Notes under the pieces: model-generated
What the model saw: only the letters and a program-made list of their open reading frames with translations
What the model was told of the DNA's origin: nothing
The model's database searches: none
From: Arachis hypogaea
Taxonomy: Eukaryota > Streptophyta > Magnoliopsida > Fabales > Fabaceae
NCBI RefSeq assembly: GCF_003086295.3
Contig: NC_092045.1
Span: 27,074,022 to 27,138,021 of the forward strand
Direction of reading: 5' to 3'
Length of the DNA stretch: 64,000 nucleotides
Made by a program: the position numbers and the translations under genes
Shown: positions 20,450-32,244 of the stretch, piece by piece
How positions within the stretch are numbered: the first letter of the stretch is position 1
How the letters are laid out: every line of letters begins with the position of its first letter

Positions 20450-21892
20450 TGAAGAGAGAACTTTTGCGTGATCTAGAATTCAGAATAAATTCCCGTTGTA
20501 AGTATAGCTTCTAAACCAACAAAATTCCTTTCTTACAAACGTTGGTTGTCACAAGTAACAAACCCCTTTGAAATTGATAACCGAAGTATTTAAACCTCGG
20601 TTCGTCTTCTCAAGGAATTGCAGGGAAGTGTTCTTATTATTGGTTATGCAAAGATATATTTTGGGGTTTTCAAAAGAGTTGAACAAGTAATGTAAAATAA
20701 TAAGTCGTCAAAATAATAACTAATAAAGCTCCTGGTAAGGTATGAGAACTGGAAGTCCTATCCCAGTTATCCTTATCAATTGTGATGAGAATTGAATTTT
20801 TCTCCCACTAAGTCAACCTCTAACTATGAAGGTAAGTCAAGTGGATGAATTAATTTTGATTCCTCAGGTCCTAGTCTTTCCTTGGGAAAGGCTAGAGTTA
20901 TTGGAACTCAAATTAATTCTTGAAGAATTCCAATTTTCAGTCAACAATGAGTTTTATAACTCAAGAGTCACCAATTAATCAACCAGAGCCAAAAGGTAGA
21001 AAATCTAAATTATCTATATAAATAAAGGAAAGCAATCATAAATCTGAAATACCTCGAATTATATTAAATAGAAAGTTAGATTAAACATAGAAATCCATAA
21101 GCCAAATTGGCAACATCAAATAATCAACTAAAGTAATAAATAAAATTAGAAAATAAATTAAAGGAACATTGAACCTGTGATGAAGAAGTTGAAATCCTAA
21201 TCCTAATCCTAATCCTAAATCCTAAGAGAGAGGAGAGAACCTCTCCCTCTAAAAACTACATCTAATCCTAAAACTATGTATGAATGAATGATTTTTGATG
21301 AATGGATACATTCCCCCACTTTATAACTTCTAATATGTGTTTTCTGAACCAAGAACTGGGTCAAAAACAGCCCAGAATTCGCTGGTTATGAAATCTGCCA
21401 CGCTGATTTTCGTTACTACGACGCGTCCGCGTGGAGCACGCGTTCGCATCACTTAGCTGTACGTCCACTATAAAAAATTATATATCAAATCGAAGCCCCG
21501 GATGTTAGCTTTCCAACGCAACTGGAACGGCATCATTTGGACCTCTGTAGCTCAAGTTATGACCGTTTGAGTGCGAAGAGGTCAGGCTGACAGCTTTGGC
21601 AATTCCTTCAGTTTCTTGTATTCCTTCCACTTTTGCATGCTTCCTTTCCATCCTCTGAGTCATTCCTGCCATGTAATCTCTAAAATCACTTAACACACAT
21701 ATCACGGCATCTAATGGTAATAAGAGAGAATTAAAATTAGCAAATATAAGGCCAAAGAAGCATGTTTTCAATCATAGCATAAAATCAGGACGAAAAACGT
21801 AAACTCATGCAATTAGTATGAATAAGTGTATGAAAGATTGATAAAATCTACTCAATTAAGCACAAGAGAAACCATAAAATAGTGGTTTATCA
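20450..21892 (-). repeat. 5' LTR of element E
   Basis: 1443 bases, collinear with 15909-17322. It keeps GATGTTAGCTTTCCAACGCA near 21505, which is deleted in the other copy. Confidence 0.9.
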
Positions 21893-22810
21893 ACAGCCAT
21901 GCATCATATGCATTATATGTGAATTGTCTGGATTACCTAATTGATTGTATCATTACTTGCTAATTGCCTAATTGACTTATCTGCTTCCTACTTGTACATT
22001 CCTTGCCTAATATACTTGTGTTTACATTTCTATTACCGTGGAGGTTGGGAGGTTTGCAGGAGTTGGAAAGGGGAGTTTGAGACAGTTCTGAAGACCCTTA
22101 GCTAGTTGCCTGTTTTATCCTTATGGTTTAGTTATGTTTTAAGCTTTGATAATCTGTTGGAAGTTCTAGGATTGCCTTCGACTTTCTCAGGACATTATAT
22201 GTTAGATATTTGGGCATTGTTACCATGCTAAGAACCTCCGGTTCTCACCCATGCGATTTTGTGATTTTCAGATGTAGGACGTGAGACTCCTCGTTGAGGC
22301 ATGCTGAAAGCTTCTGATATTGCGAAGATCTTCATCTTTTGGGTTTATGTTGGTCATTTGTATTTACTTAGATACTTATTACCTCCATCTATTATATATA
22401 TGCTGTATTAATCCCTTTTAAAGGTGACTTTGGAGACTCAGGTTTTGTAACTCTGTATTTTGGGTTTTCTTTTGGGTTTTCCTATATATCTATATATGTA
22501 TATACACTTATTCGCTCAGGCAGGTTTATCTTCGCGAACCGAGTCTTGAGTTTTGTTACATGTGTTTTGGAACTCTTGGTATATTAACTCCTTAGCTTGT
22601 TCTATCTTGTGCTGTCTGCTTTCTCGCTTTGTGAGCGTTACGCTTTTCAATTTAATGGTTTTGCTTTATCCCTTCCTTCAAAGGCTCCTAGGTATAAGTC
22701 TTTTTTACCATATTATATATTAAATTTTTATTTGTAGAGGTCGTAGCGCCTCGCCACCTCTGTTTTACATCCTAGGTGTAAAGCTTTGTGTGGTAGGGTG
22801 TTACAAATTC

Positions 22811-23106
22811 CATTTTTGATTTACTTGCTTTGAGTTTTAATTCCCTTTGATGCTATATTAATTTCTTGCAATCTTAACCCCCTTGATCTCATAGCCAATA
22901 ATTGAACACTTCATTGCAATTCCTAGGGAGAACAACCTCGGATTTAAAACTCCCGGATATTTTGTGTTGATTGTGACATCTTTATTTTAAACTTTGATGT
23001 TGGTTGATTGTGGATTTGGAACTATACTTACAATGCCAATTCTGATTTGAGAAAAATTCCTAATCCACTTTTGGCCATCATCAAGTATTTGGCACCATTG
23101 TCGGGA
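22811..23106 (+). repeat. LTR end and primer-binding site of element C
   Basis: Right-hand part of the LTR split by D. It ends near 23083 and is followed by TGGCACCATTGTCGGGA (23090-23106), a degraded tRNA-Asp-type primer site in the same phase as in A and B. This shows that C lies on the plus strand. Confidence 0.6.
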
Positions 23107-23546
23107 ATTGTAATGGTGTTACATTATTGGCTATTGTTAATATGTGAATATGTGAATAGTTTGTTTTTGATTGGTTGCTTGTTTTTATTTGTAAATATAT
23201 CTCTTTGTTGTTAGCTTACTTTAATAAATTTTTGTTTTAAAATGCATATGTGAATTATTTTTAATTAGTAATCTTTGTTTAAATTGTCTTTTTGACTTGA
23301 GTTGGATGTTTAAATTTTTTTAATTAATTTTTGGATGGTTGAATTTGGATGGATTTTTGTTTGTGTATATTTAAAGTACTTTGAATAGTCAATGATTTTG
23401 ATTTGAAAAATAAATTTTGGATTAATTTTAAAGTTAATGTATATAATTGCATATTTTTGTTAATTTCTTGTGTATATACATATTAGAATGTTGAGTTAAA
23501 TTCTCAAACACGCCCTCTTTTCACAGCGTTCGCATAGCATGTGTGC
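23107..23546 (+). other. Internal leader of element C, no coding sequence
   Basis: T-rich text following the primer site. Its right part (AGCGTTCGCATAGCATGTGTGC) resumes at 25875 after the hAT element as ATATGCACAATAGCC, with the same GTGTGCATATGCAC-type palindromes as element D. Confidence 0.45.
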
Positions 23547-24099
23547 TAGGGGTGTTCGCGGTGCGGTTTGGTTTGGTTTTTGAAGGAAAAGCCATCCGAT
23601 CCGATCGTTTAATTAAGCTGCGGTTCGGTTTGGTTCGATTTTTTTTCAAGGTCATCCGAACCAAACCAAACCAATTAAAATCGGTTTGGTTTGGTTCGGT
23701 TTGTTCGGTTTTTTCAATCAAATAAAAAAAATTCTACCATATTATTATGCAATGTCATAAGATTGAAATCAACAAGCCAAAATACACAATAGCTAACAAA
23801 GTCTTGATCTAATGAAATATAACGACAATAGAATTCAAATACGACAATTAAAGAAGTTTAATAGCTCAACAGTCAACACAACTGAAAATAAAAATAAATT
23901 CCCTCGGCCTCTACTAGCAAGCTTCCTTGTGTTTTGTTGAGGAGCTGGCGCAGGAGGCAAAGCAGTCGGAGATCTGATGCTTGTTGATTCATTTGGAATA
24001 GGAACTGGAGGCAATCTAGTGTCGCCCATATTCTCACTTGAGCTGACGTCAAACTACATAAACAAGCAATAACCATTAACCAGCAATAAACAAGCAATA

Positions 24100-24812
24100 A
24101 ACAAAACAGAACAAAACTTGATAATGCAAACAAGCAATGAACAAGCAATAAACCATTATACCAACAAATTGAACTTGGCAATAAACAGCAATAAACCAAA
24201 CAATAAACAAGCAATGAACCAGCCCTAAACCAGCAATAAACCAAACAGAATTGGCACTTGATAATGTGAACAAGCAATGAACAAATTAAACCAGCAAGGC
24301 AGCAATAAACACTAAACAGAATTTGCAAATTGAACTTGGCAATGAACAAATTGAACTTGCCAAATTAAACACTAAACAGAACAAAACTTGATAATCTCAA
24401 ATTAAACCAGCAATGAACCAAACAAGCAATGAACAAGCAATAAACCATTATACCAACAAATTGAACTTGGCAATAAACAGCAATAAACCAAACAATAAAC
24501 AAGCAATGAACCAGCCCTAAACCAGCTATAAACCAAACAGAATTGGCACTTGATAATGTGAACAAGCAATGAACAAATTAAACCAGCAAGGCAGCAATAA
24601 ACACTAAACAGAATTTGCAAATTGGACTTGGCAATGAACAAATTAAACTTGGAAAATTAAACACTAAACAGAACAAAACTTGATAATCTCAAATTAAACC
24701 AGCAATGAACCAAACAAGCAATGAACAAGCAATAAACCTTTATACCAACAAATTGAACTTGGCAATAAACAGCAATAAACCAAACAATAAACAAGCAAGG
24801 AACCAGAAACTG
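24100..24812. repeat. 292-bp tandem repeat inside the hAT element
   Basis: The word CCATTATACCAACAAATTG recurs at 24153, 24445 and (as CCTTTATA..) 24737, giving two spacings of exactly 292 bases and about 2.4 copies. Each unit is itself built from AAACAAGCAATGAACAAGC-type words. The open frames over it on the minus strand are by-products of the repeat. Confidence 0.85.
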
Positions 24813-25032
24813 AAAGCCTCTATTTTAGAAGCCAAATTCAAAACTTTGATCCTATAAATGGTAAACATTACTTATAAACTATTTTTCAGGTTAAATTATG
24901 TTAATGATTAATTGATTATATTAAAATTGAACTAGATCCCTAACATCATTTTTCAGGTTAAATCTATTCAATTCTATCAATCTTTATATTAAAATTGAAC
25001 TCCTAGATCCTAACGTACAAAAAAAGATGATT

Positions 25033-25147
25033 AAACTAACCTGAACAAACTGAACAAACTGAACATTGAACAAACTGAACAAACTGAACAAACTGAACAT
25101 TGAACAAAGTCACAAACTGAACAAACTGAACAAACTGAACATTGAAC
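25033..25147. repeat. Short tandem repeat AACTGAACA
   Basis: A run of AACTGAACAAACTGAAC units with occasional ATTG interruptions inside the hAT element. Probably replication slippage. Confidence 0.7.
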
Positions 25148-25874
25148 AATAACCATTAACCAGCAAGCACCAAGCAGCAATACCAACAACAAGGCAAGAA
25201 TGCATCAGTAAAATTTACCTGAATAGATGGCTCGGGCTCCATATGCACTGAATCGGTGGCTGGGTGGGAGGCTTTCTGGGTGGAGGCGGCGAGGTCGGAG
25301 GTGGTGAGGTGACCCTACAGAACCCAGAAACGCTGCTGGGTGGAGGCGGTGACGTCGGAGGTGGTGAGGTCGGAGGTCCTGTGGGTGGGTGGGTGACTGG
25401 GTCTTCGTCTTCGTGTTCGCGGTGGGGGGGGGGGGTGATTGCTGCCTTCGACTTCGAGTATTAAGGACAAGGAGTGAAGAAGGTGGGTGACTGCTAGCCG
25501 TTTGGGTGCGTGGGTGCGTGGGTGCGTGGGTGGTGGCTCCGATCTGGGGTTTGGGCGGCGGGGTTAGGTTTCCATGGGGGGAGCCGGGGAGGGGAGGGAC
25601 TCGCGCAGTTGTAAGTGTAACGCGTTTGGGGGGGTGGGGTATGGGGGTGGGGTTGGGGTAGTTTTAATTTTTGGGTTTTCTGAAGAACCGGTTCGGTTCG
25701 ATTCGGTTAAGATTTTGGTGGCAAGAACCGAAAATCGAACCAAACCACAAAAAAACCGCAAAACATCACTTTTTTCAATTTTTTCGATTTTTACTTAATT
25801 CGGTTTTTAATTTTTTCGGTTCGGTCTATCGGTTTAGTTCGGTCTGATCGGTTTTGAACACTCCTAATGTGTGC

Positions 25875-27467
25875 ATATGCACAATAGCCCATTTGCCCGC
25901 GCACGCATGAAGGTGGTGCGGACTCACAAACACTGAAACAACCCCCTCCCCCCCCCCCCCCCCTTTCGGTGCGAACCCCCCTCTTTTCTCTTCTCCCTTC
26001 CCTCTCCTCACCGCATCCCTTCTCTTTTCCGTCACAATCCCGCCATCATCCTCTGAACCCGCCGCCGACCACCCACCACCGTCGTCAACTACCCCTCGCC
26101 CCCTGACCCCTCTCCTTCTCTTTCTTTCTTTCTTCTTCCCCTTCTCTTCTTCATCTGTCTCTGCTCCTCTGCGCCACCTCAGCCGCAGCGCCACCCCTCC
26201 TTGCCGAACCCGAGCCCAGGACCCACCCCTGCTTCCTCTCGTCTTCACCCTCTCGACGCCTCACCTTCGCGAATCACCGCCCACGCCGCCGCAACCACCA
26301 CCCCTTTCTCACCCCCACGAGCCTCATAAACCCTCCTTGCCCCATTATCGCTCTTCCTCTGCCTGCGACAACAAGCACAGGGCTCGTCCCTTGTTCTCAT
26401 TTCGCTTCCTCTCCACCGCTGTCACTGTGCCACTGCGCCACCAGGCCGGCTGTGTTTGTTCCGGCCATTCACTCATCGTCATCAACCTTCCCCTTCCCTT
26501 CCTCTGTTCAAATTCTTGTTCCCAGGTTCTCCATTTTCTTTCGTCAAGTTCTGTTTCATTCATTATTTTACTGCTAGTTAATTTCGTTTACTTTAGTTTA
26601 GTTAGTTTATGCATGCTTAGTTGATTAGGTGGTTAGAGAATCTGGCGTGGATAGTGGATTTAGGTTTGTTTTTGTTCACAGCTGTTCGGAATGGTTAATT
26701 TTCTATCTCAAATTGGGTTGGTTGTTGCTGGTGATGCCTTGCCTTTGTACTCAATTGGTTTCTTGATGCTGCATAATTTTTTTTGTTGCTTGATTCTTGC
26801 TGAGGGCTGTTATGAATTCAATTTGATTGCTGCTGAGGGCTGTTATGGATTTAGTTATGAGTAATTTCTTGAATTCATGCTGCTTGCAAGTGGAATGGTT
26901 ATTGTCTTGGAATGGTATTTGCAAGTTGAATTCAATGGAACAAATACCGACTGAGTCCATTATCTTTGTTCCTTGTTGCTGTTTGGTGCTGTGTTTTTAG
27001 GCCATTATTTTTCTGTTAATTGTCCAACAAAAAGAATGCTGCTGTTGCTAGTAGATTGTTGTGCTTCTTTTAGGCCATTACTTTTGTTCATTGTTCAAAG
27101 AAAGAATGCTGCTTGATGCTGTTGGTTTGGTTCAAATTGTTATTGATGCTATGTTGCTGTTTCATTGATTTACTTTTGTGCTAATATGGCTTGTCTGATG
27201 CTGCTGCATAGTTGTTTACTACTGCTTTGTTTTTTTTTTTTTTCTGATGGCTGTTATTTGGAAGGCACAAGTGCTGGATTGCTTATGCAGTGATGATCTT
27301 GACCAAATTCTGAATTTAAGATCTTATTGCTGCTGAGTTCCTTTTTCAGTTTGATCTTCATTGTTTGATTCAGTGATGCTTAATTGTTTGAATCCATATT
27401 CCTTACTTATGATTGATTGCTGAATTCAATGAAGGAAGGCTGACTGAATCAATTCTTTTTGTGTATT
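25875..27467. other. Non-coding stretch, C-rich then T-rich, no gene recognised
   Basis: Begins with sequence that continues element C, then a 17-base C run near 25948 and a TCTCC/CGCCACC-rich segment to about 26350. A T/G-rich segment with GAATGCTGCTG- and GCTGTTATG-like words runs to 27467. Short open frames on both strands follow base composition, and I recognise no domain. It could be an untranslated leader plus intron of a lost gene or part of an unrecognised transposon. Confidence 0.4.
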
Positions 27468-29285
27468 GTTGGGTAACCGGCCAGTCGAACCAAACCGGGA
27501 CCCGGCCGGTTTTTTTGCTTTGCCTAAAAACGCGCCGTTTAGCATTCAGTAAACCCCCCCCCCCCAACCCTAACTCACCCCAACTCTCCATCGGCGCAGC
27601 AGCACACCCTCCCTCGTCCCTCCCATCACCCTCAAGCTAGTCGTTCCTCTCAACGCCGGCGAGCTCAGTCCCTCCCTTCGGCGCAGCCACGGTCCCGCCG
27701 GCGCTAGCTCTGTTCCACCGCAGCCACTGTCCCGTTTGAAGCCCGTTCGAAGGTGCTCCTTGTCTTGGTTCTCCCTCTTTCGTGCTCTGTTCAAGGCTTC
27801 TAGCTTCGAAGGTGCTCTCTTGCGCCGCCGTCGCGCTCACATAGAGGAAGAATCATCGCAAGCGCCGCCATTTCCTCCTCCTCTCGGTCAAGCCGTCATT
27901 CGCTTCTCAGCTGCGCCGCTGTCTATTTCTCATCTGTCCTACTCGCCGCGGTCCTTGTCGTCCGCGACACTCAGTCACGCCACGTCTTCCATCTCAGGGT
28001 TTGTAGCTTTCTTCTTTTAATTTCTTTGTGTGTTTTGGTAATTTCTGATGTGTTAAATTTATTTCTCTGTTTGGTTCTGCTATGCTGCTGTTTTTGTGTG
28101 TGTTGTGATTTTATTATTTTAATTTACTGATTATTGATTATTGAATGTGTTGTGATTATTGATTAGCTTTGGTTCTTCTATGCTACTGTTTTGTGTGTCA
28201 ATGTGATGCTGATAATAATACCTCAGTCAGTAAAGATGAATTATGACGTGATGCTGATGAATATGAATTATCTTGGTTTAATGTCGCTGAATCGAAATTA
28301 TGTGTTGTTTTACTAAGATTTTGAGGATCACGCTCTAATAATTGACCTTGCATGTTAGTAACTGAGCTTTTAATAGAATTTAGAGGTGCTGAAATTTGGG
28401 TTGGCAGGGTTAGAAACTAGAATTTACCTGTAACTTTGTTTTGTGTTTCCAGCTCTGTTCAATGGCAACGTAGACAAGTGTAGGGTCAAGTTTTATGATT
28501 TACATGTGCTTGGATTGTGGCTGTTTTGATGATTTATCAAGTAACACGATGAAGGAGCATTAAAATGTCAAGTTTAGCTTTGGGTTATTGTGAAATCCTT
28601 TTGCTTTTCTGATTTGTTTCGAGTCTCCTCAAGTGAATACAATTTTACTGTGAGCCTGCAAGTTTGAGTCTCCTCTTGATTAGAAATTTGTGATATGTTA
28701 GGTGGCAGGTTAGATTTAGGTGGCGATAGCTTTGAGCCTGCAGCTAAGGAAGAACGAGATTTCTGAACTTCTAGTTGTGTTAAATGATGTGGATTCTACA
28801 GCTGCTACTTCGAGGAACCTTCATTCTTTTTTTTTTTGGTGACGAAACCTTCATTCTTTTTCTTTGTTGCTTGGACAAATTTAAACCAGAGTTGGAAATG
28901 GTTTGATATTTTTTGGATGTAATTGCTTTTTTGATTAATGTCATCAAAGCAAACATTTATAGGATGAAGAAAGAATTTTGGTTTCTCTTATAGCAAACTT
29001 TGAAAGCAAAAGCTTCAGTTCATTAAAATATTTAAGTTTGTACTATCTAAAGATCTTAAGATTGTGGTTGATAACATTTCATGTAGTTTTTAAATTTAGA
29101 AGATATTTTAAAGTTTATATTAGATTATAATTATGTTTTAAAGTGTTTATTTATAATTTATTTATTATTTTATAATAATAAAAAACGATTTTTTCGGTTG
29201 GACCACGGTTAGACCGGTTGGATCACTAATCCAGTGAACCAGTGATTAAAGCGGTTCGATGACTGGTTTGGTTTTCAGAACCTTG
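27468..29285. mobile_element. Possible hAT-like element related to the one at 2109; left end uncertain
   Basis: The right end, read on the minus strand, starts CAAGGTTCTGAAAACC and continues AAACCAGTCATCGAACC .. CACTGGTTCACTGG, closely like the left end of the 2109-3624 element. GGTAACCGGCCAGTCG at about 27471 is a candidate opposite terminus, but I find no matching 8-bp duplication. As in the other copy, a GC-rich centre (27540-28010) lies between AT-rich arms. Confidence 0.35.
28816..28861 (-). mobile_element. Possible minimal LINE/SINE tail insertion
   Basis: AACCTTCATTCTTTTT occurs at 28816-28831 and again at 28846-28861, with TTTTTTGGTGACG between. On the minus strand the insert reads GTCACC followed by a poly-A run, as at the 3' end of non-LTR elements, flanked by a ~16-bp target duplication. 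Confidence 0.4.
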
Positions 29286-32244
29286 AGAAAGACAACTCTA
29301 AAAAAGATAGAGAAGCTCACCAAGCCTGTACTCTCTCCAGTTCCAAAATTCAAATCCTCTCACAATTTCAGAAATTCGCACCTCTCCGGCTCTACTCTCA
29401 CCGCCGTCTGCCACCCTCCTCCCCTCCATCGCCACAATCCTCCCCTCTTACCGCCACCGTCTCTCACTCTCACAGTCTCACCGCAAAATGGTCGTCTTCC
29501 TGTGTCCGAGGGCTGAGGCAGAATCGTCGTCGCTTTCTCTCGTCGCCGCCTACAGCCCGGTCTTCGTCGCCGCTTCTAGTCCGGTCTCCGTCGCCGCCTC
29601 CAGCAAGATCTTGGCCGGTCTTCATCATCGCCGCTGCAGCATCATCTTGGCCGGTCTTAGTCGCAGCTTATCCGTCAGCCTCTTCGCCATTCGCCGCTCT
29701 TCCGTCCGGCAAGTCTTCTGTGATCTTATTCAATTTGTGTGTCTTCTGAACATGGAGTGTGGTAATTGAAGACAAAGGAATGCTGATGAAGAAGATTGGA
29801 ACCATTATTATAGCAAGAATGTTGTTGAGGGTGCTAATTAGTTTTGGTGATTGATGATGATGATGAGATGATTGTGGGTGTTGTTGCTGAAGAAGCACTA
29901 TTACTTGTGTTTGTTGTTTTCAAACAGAGTTAAGGATGATTAAACAAAATGGCTTAGTGTGTGCGCCTCTTGTGCCATTGTTGAATTTGAATTACAAAAT
30001 TAGTGAGCTGCTGTGTAAACAACTAGCTTGTGCCCCTTGTGACATATGTATGTGTGTAGGTGTGTTTTGTATATGCAATGTAGATATTAAAGAAGAACTT
30101 GCAGCAATTCATAGGATTTTGGTTTTTCCTTGACTCATTTTAATATCTTTATTTTAATTGTTGTATTTTCTTTTTTAAGTTGGTTCTTTAAAAAAAGACC
30201 AGTACTAATGTTGTTATAATTGATAAAGAGAACATATATTACCCTGATTCTTAATACAATTTACTCAGCAAGATTACATTTAATATTAAAGAACATATAT
30301 TACCTTGAGGATTATCTTTTTTTAATATTTTCCTTTTTTTCGATTTTTTCTTTAATTTTTTAACAATCCTTGGATGTAGGGCCCCCCTTAACTGTCGCAG
30401 GGAAGGGGAGGGTTTTTTGATGCCCCTTCCTATACTTCATGCAATATTGCTTTTGTTTCTTTCTAGTAATTGTCATAAAATTCCTCTATATTCCATGAAC
30501 ACCCTTCTCCTTTACATACTTTTTTGGCTAGTTATTTCTTCTTGGAAAATTGAAATGTTTATAATTTGTACGTACAAAATGAAAACAATTCTTAAAGAGT
30601 GTGCGATATGGATCTATTTTTGTTAAACTTTAATTAAAAAAAAACTTATTCAAATGATACAATATTAAAATTTAATAAAAATTAAATTTTGTCATTTTGT
30701 TATTTTATTTTCTAGTTGATGGATTACTCTCCTTGCTTTAATAATGTTGAGTTCACAGATGTCCTATTCTTTATGTTATTTATTATCTTACACAATTTAG
30801 TTTCTTTCATGCATCTCATCTTAGAACTTGTTGAAGACATTTTTGTTTTGGCGGATATACAGTTTTCTTGAGTATTATATTTAAAATGAAATAGAAAAGT
30901 AAAATACTGTCTATGCCACAAATAAATTTGGAGTTGAAAGGATCATAACATTATACTGTTATGAATAAATAACTGAACCAAAAGGGCTTAAAGTATAACA
31001 CCTTGTTTTGAACTGAAAAATGTACATACTATAAATATAAAAATTGTAATAAATTAGAGTCCAAGTGAGGCTTACTTTTATTGTTGGTTGTGTAGTCTAT
31101 TGGTGAAGAATTGCAAGGAATTAGGCTACCATTTCGTGATGCCATACACTTTATCTCCAATTGTTCTTCCTTCAGCGAAAGTAAACATTACCTTACATAG
31201 ATAATTAGATAGATAGATACATATTAGATAGAAAGAAAGAAGATCGAAGGTAGATAGATAATCCTTATGTGGATATGGATAGATAGAGAGATATGAGATA
31301 ATCTTTATGTTCATAACATTCAATGGGGTTCTGTTTTGAAACACAGGTAAGCAGATGGCCAGCTTTCGCGTTTCTACATCATCTTTTCCCTCCTCTCCTC
31401 AAAGCCAGTGATGATGCTGAGCCAATGAACCATTTGGTGGCAATGTGCTCCTTTCGACGTACTTGTGGAGGTTGCCAACTGCCAAGTCTGAAGCTAAGAT
31501 GTCACAGCCAATGGAGCTGGCCTTGGGTTCACAATGAAGGAGAATGAGATAGAGTAAATGAAGGGGGTGAAGCCATTTTTTCCCCTAAAGCAAACATACA
31601 TGTTTGATTTTGTTTTTAAAAGTTAAAAGTTGTTAGAGTAATTAAGTCATGTCAGTATAATGATTATGAACATATAAATTATTAGTTTCAAGTTTTCAAA
31701 TTTTGAAGTTGGTTTGTTTTGTTGGTGAGATATGTTGGCAAGTGGCAGGTAATATAATTATAATGTAATGCAACCATAGGTGTGAACTACTTTCTATAAA
31801 AGTAAACATTGAAGCCATTTTTTTATTAGTCTTTTATAAACAGCAGTATAAAGCTAGCATCATACACTTGATTCATTGTAAAATACTGTACGTACCTTCA
31901 ACATGAACCGATGCTGCTGCATTGCAACCTATTAAGATGCTATAGCTTTCATTGCCAATTGGCAGCCATGTATTTGATTGGAGAACATAACATGCCACGT
32001 ATATGTCCAAACAAAAGTCAGAGCCACATATATGTCCAAACAAAAGTCAGAGCATGTTAATTTTGAGCATGACAGATATCATTGCACCTACTGCTCTTTG
32101 AATTCATTTTGGATCTTTTTTCAAACTTTTCAGCAAGAAGGGCATTGATGCAGGAGCAATAGGAGCATGCCACTTGGAAGCCATTCAAGGAGTCACCCCT
32201 CAAAATGACATCAACATCTTGAAGCTAGTCGCATTTTTGAAAGG
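29286..32244. other. Intergenic DNA upstream of the PPR gene, no gene recognised
   Basis: 29300-29760 is TC/CG-rich with CGTCGCCGCC words. The rest is AT-rich, with a GATA-like simple repeat near 31200-31290 and a 30-bp tandem duplication (32001-32055). Short open frames (for example 29936-30133, 31323-31547) show no motif I can name. ACTTTCTATAAAAG (31789) and TTTTTATAAACAGCAG (31833) are possible TATA-like words for the gene at 32245. Confidence 0.5.
32001..32055. repeat. 30-bp direct duplication upstream of the PPR gene
   Basis: ATATGTCCAAACAAAAGTCA occurs twice 30 bases apart (about 32002 and 32032), some 200 bases before the PPR start codon. Confidence 0.8.

Larger units (their letters stand above)
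15909..21892 (-). mobile_element. Element E: complete non-autonomous LTR retrotransposon, minus strand
   Basis: Long direct repeats 15909-17322 and 20450-21892 bound a 3.1-kb interior. Read on the minus strand: 5' LTR (right), primer site at 20446-20430, a Pro/Gln/Tyr-rich ORF, a CG-rich palindrome array, an AT-rich interior, a perfect PPT GTGTGGGGAGG at 17333-17323, 3' LTR (left). Flanks are ACAGG (15904-15908) and ACAGC (21893-21897), a 5-bp duplication with one change. No polymerase genes, so it needs a helper. The LTRs are very similar, apart from a ~29-base gap near 16965, implying a fairly recent insertion relative to D. Confidence 0.9.
12812..22805 (+). mobile_element. Element D: probable ~4-kb solo LTR of a large gypsy element, interrupted by element E
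   Basis: Starts TGTAAAGCCCAG and ends GGTGTTACA, with AATTC as a perfect 5-bp target duplication (12807-12811 and 22806-22810). Without nested E (15909-21897 including one target copy) about 4.0 kb remains. I recognise no gag or pol in it, and no internal pair of direct repeats or primer site, so a solo LTR, as in Tat/Ogre-type elements with very long LTRs, is the simplest reading. A large derivative with internal deletion is the alternative. It includes a 220-bp insertion (13237) and a CG-rich palindrome array (14556-14887). Confidence 0.65.
23547..25866. mobile_element. Complete non-autonomous hAT transposon, 2320 bp
   Basis: The ends TAGGGGTGTTC and GAACACTCCTA are inverted repeats with one mismatch, flanked by a perfect 8-bp target duplication ATGTGTGC (23539-23546 and 25867-25874). 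Subterminal regions are packed with GGTTTGGTTCGGTTT-like words on both strands (23570-23720, 25680-25850). The interior has a 292-bp tandem repeat and a G-rich tract (25240-25640). I find no transposase, so it depends on one in trans. Confidence 0.92.

Noticed and set aside
23873..24641. Minus-strand Leu/Cys/Phe-rich frames up to 158 codons resembling membrane proteins
   Set aside because: They are translations of the 292-bp tandem repeat and restart in each unit; no start context or conserved domain.
25826..26248. 140-codon minus-strand frame rich in Arg and Gly
   Set aside because: Explained by the TCTCC/CGCC composition of the plus strand; contains poly-C slippage sequence and no recognisable motif.
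31195..31295. GATA-rich stretch as a possible regulatory element of the PPR gene
   Set aside because: It is a simple AGATAGAT-type repeat nearly 1 kb upstream with nothing to tie it to regulation.
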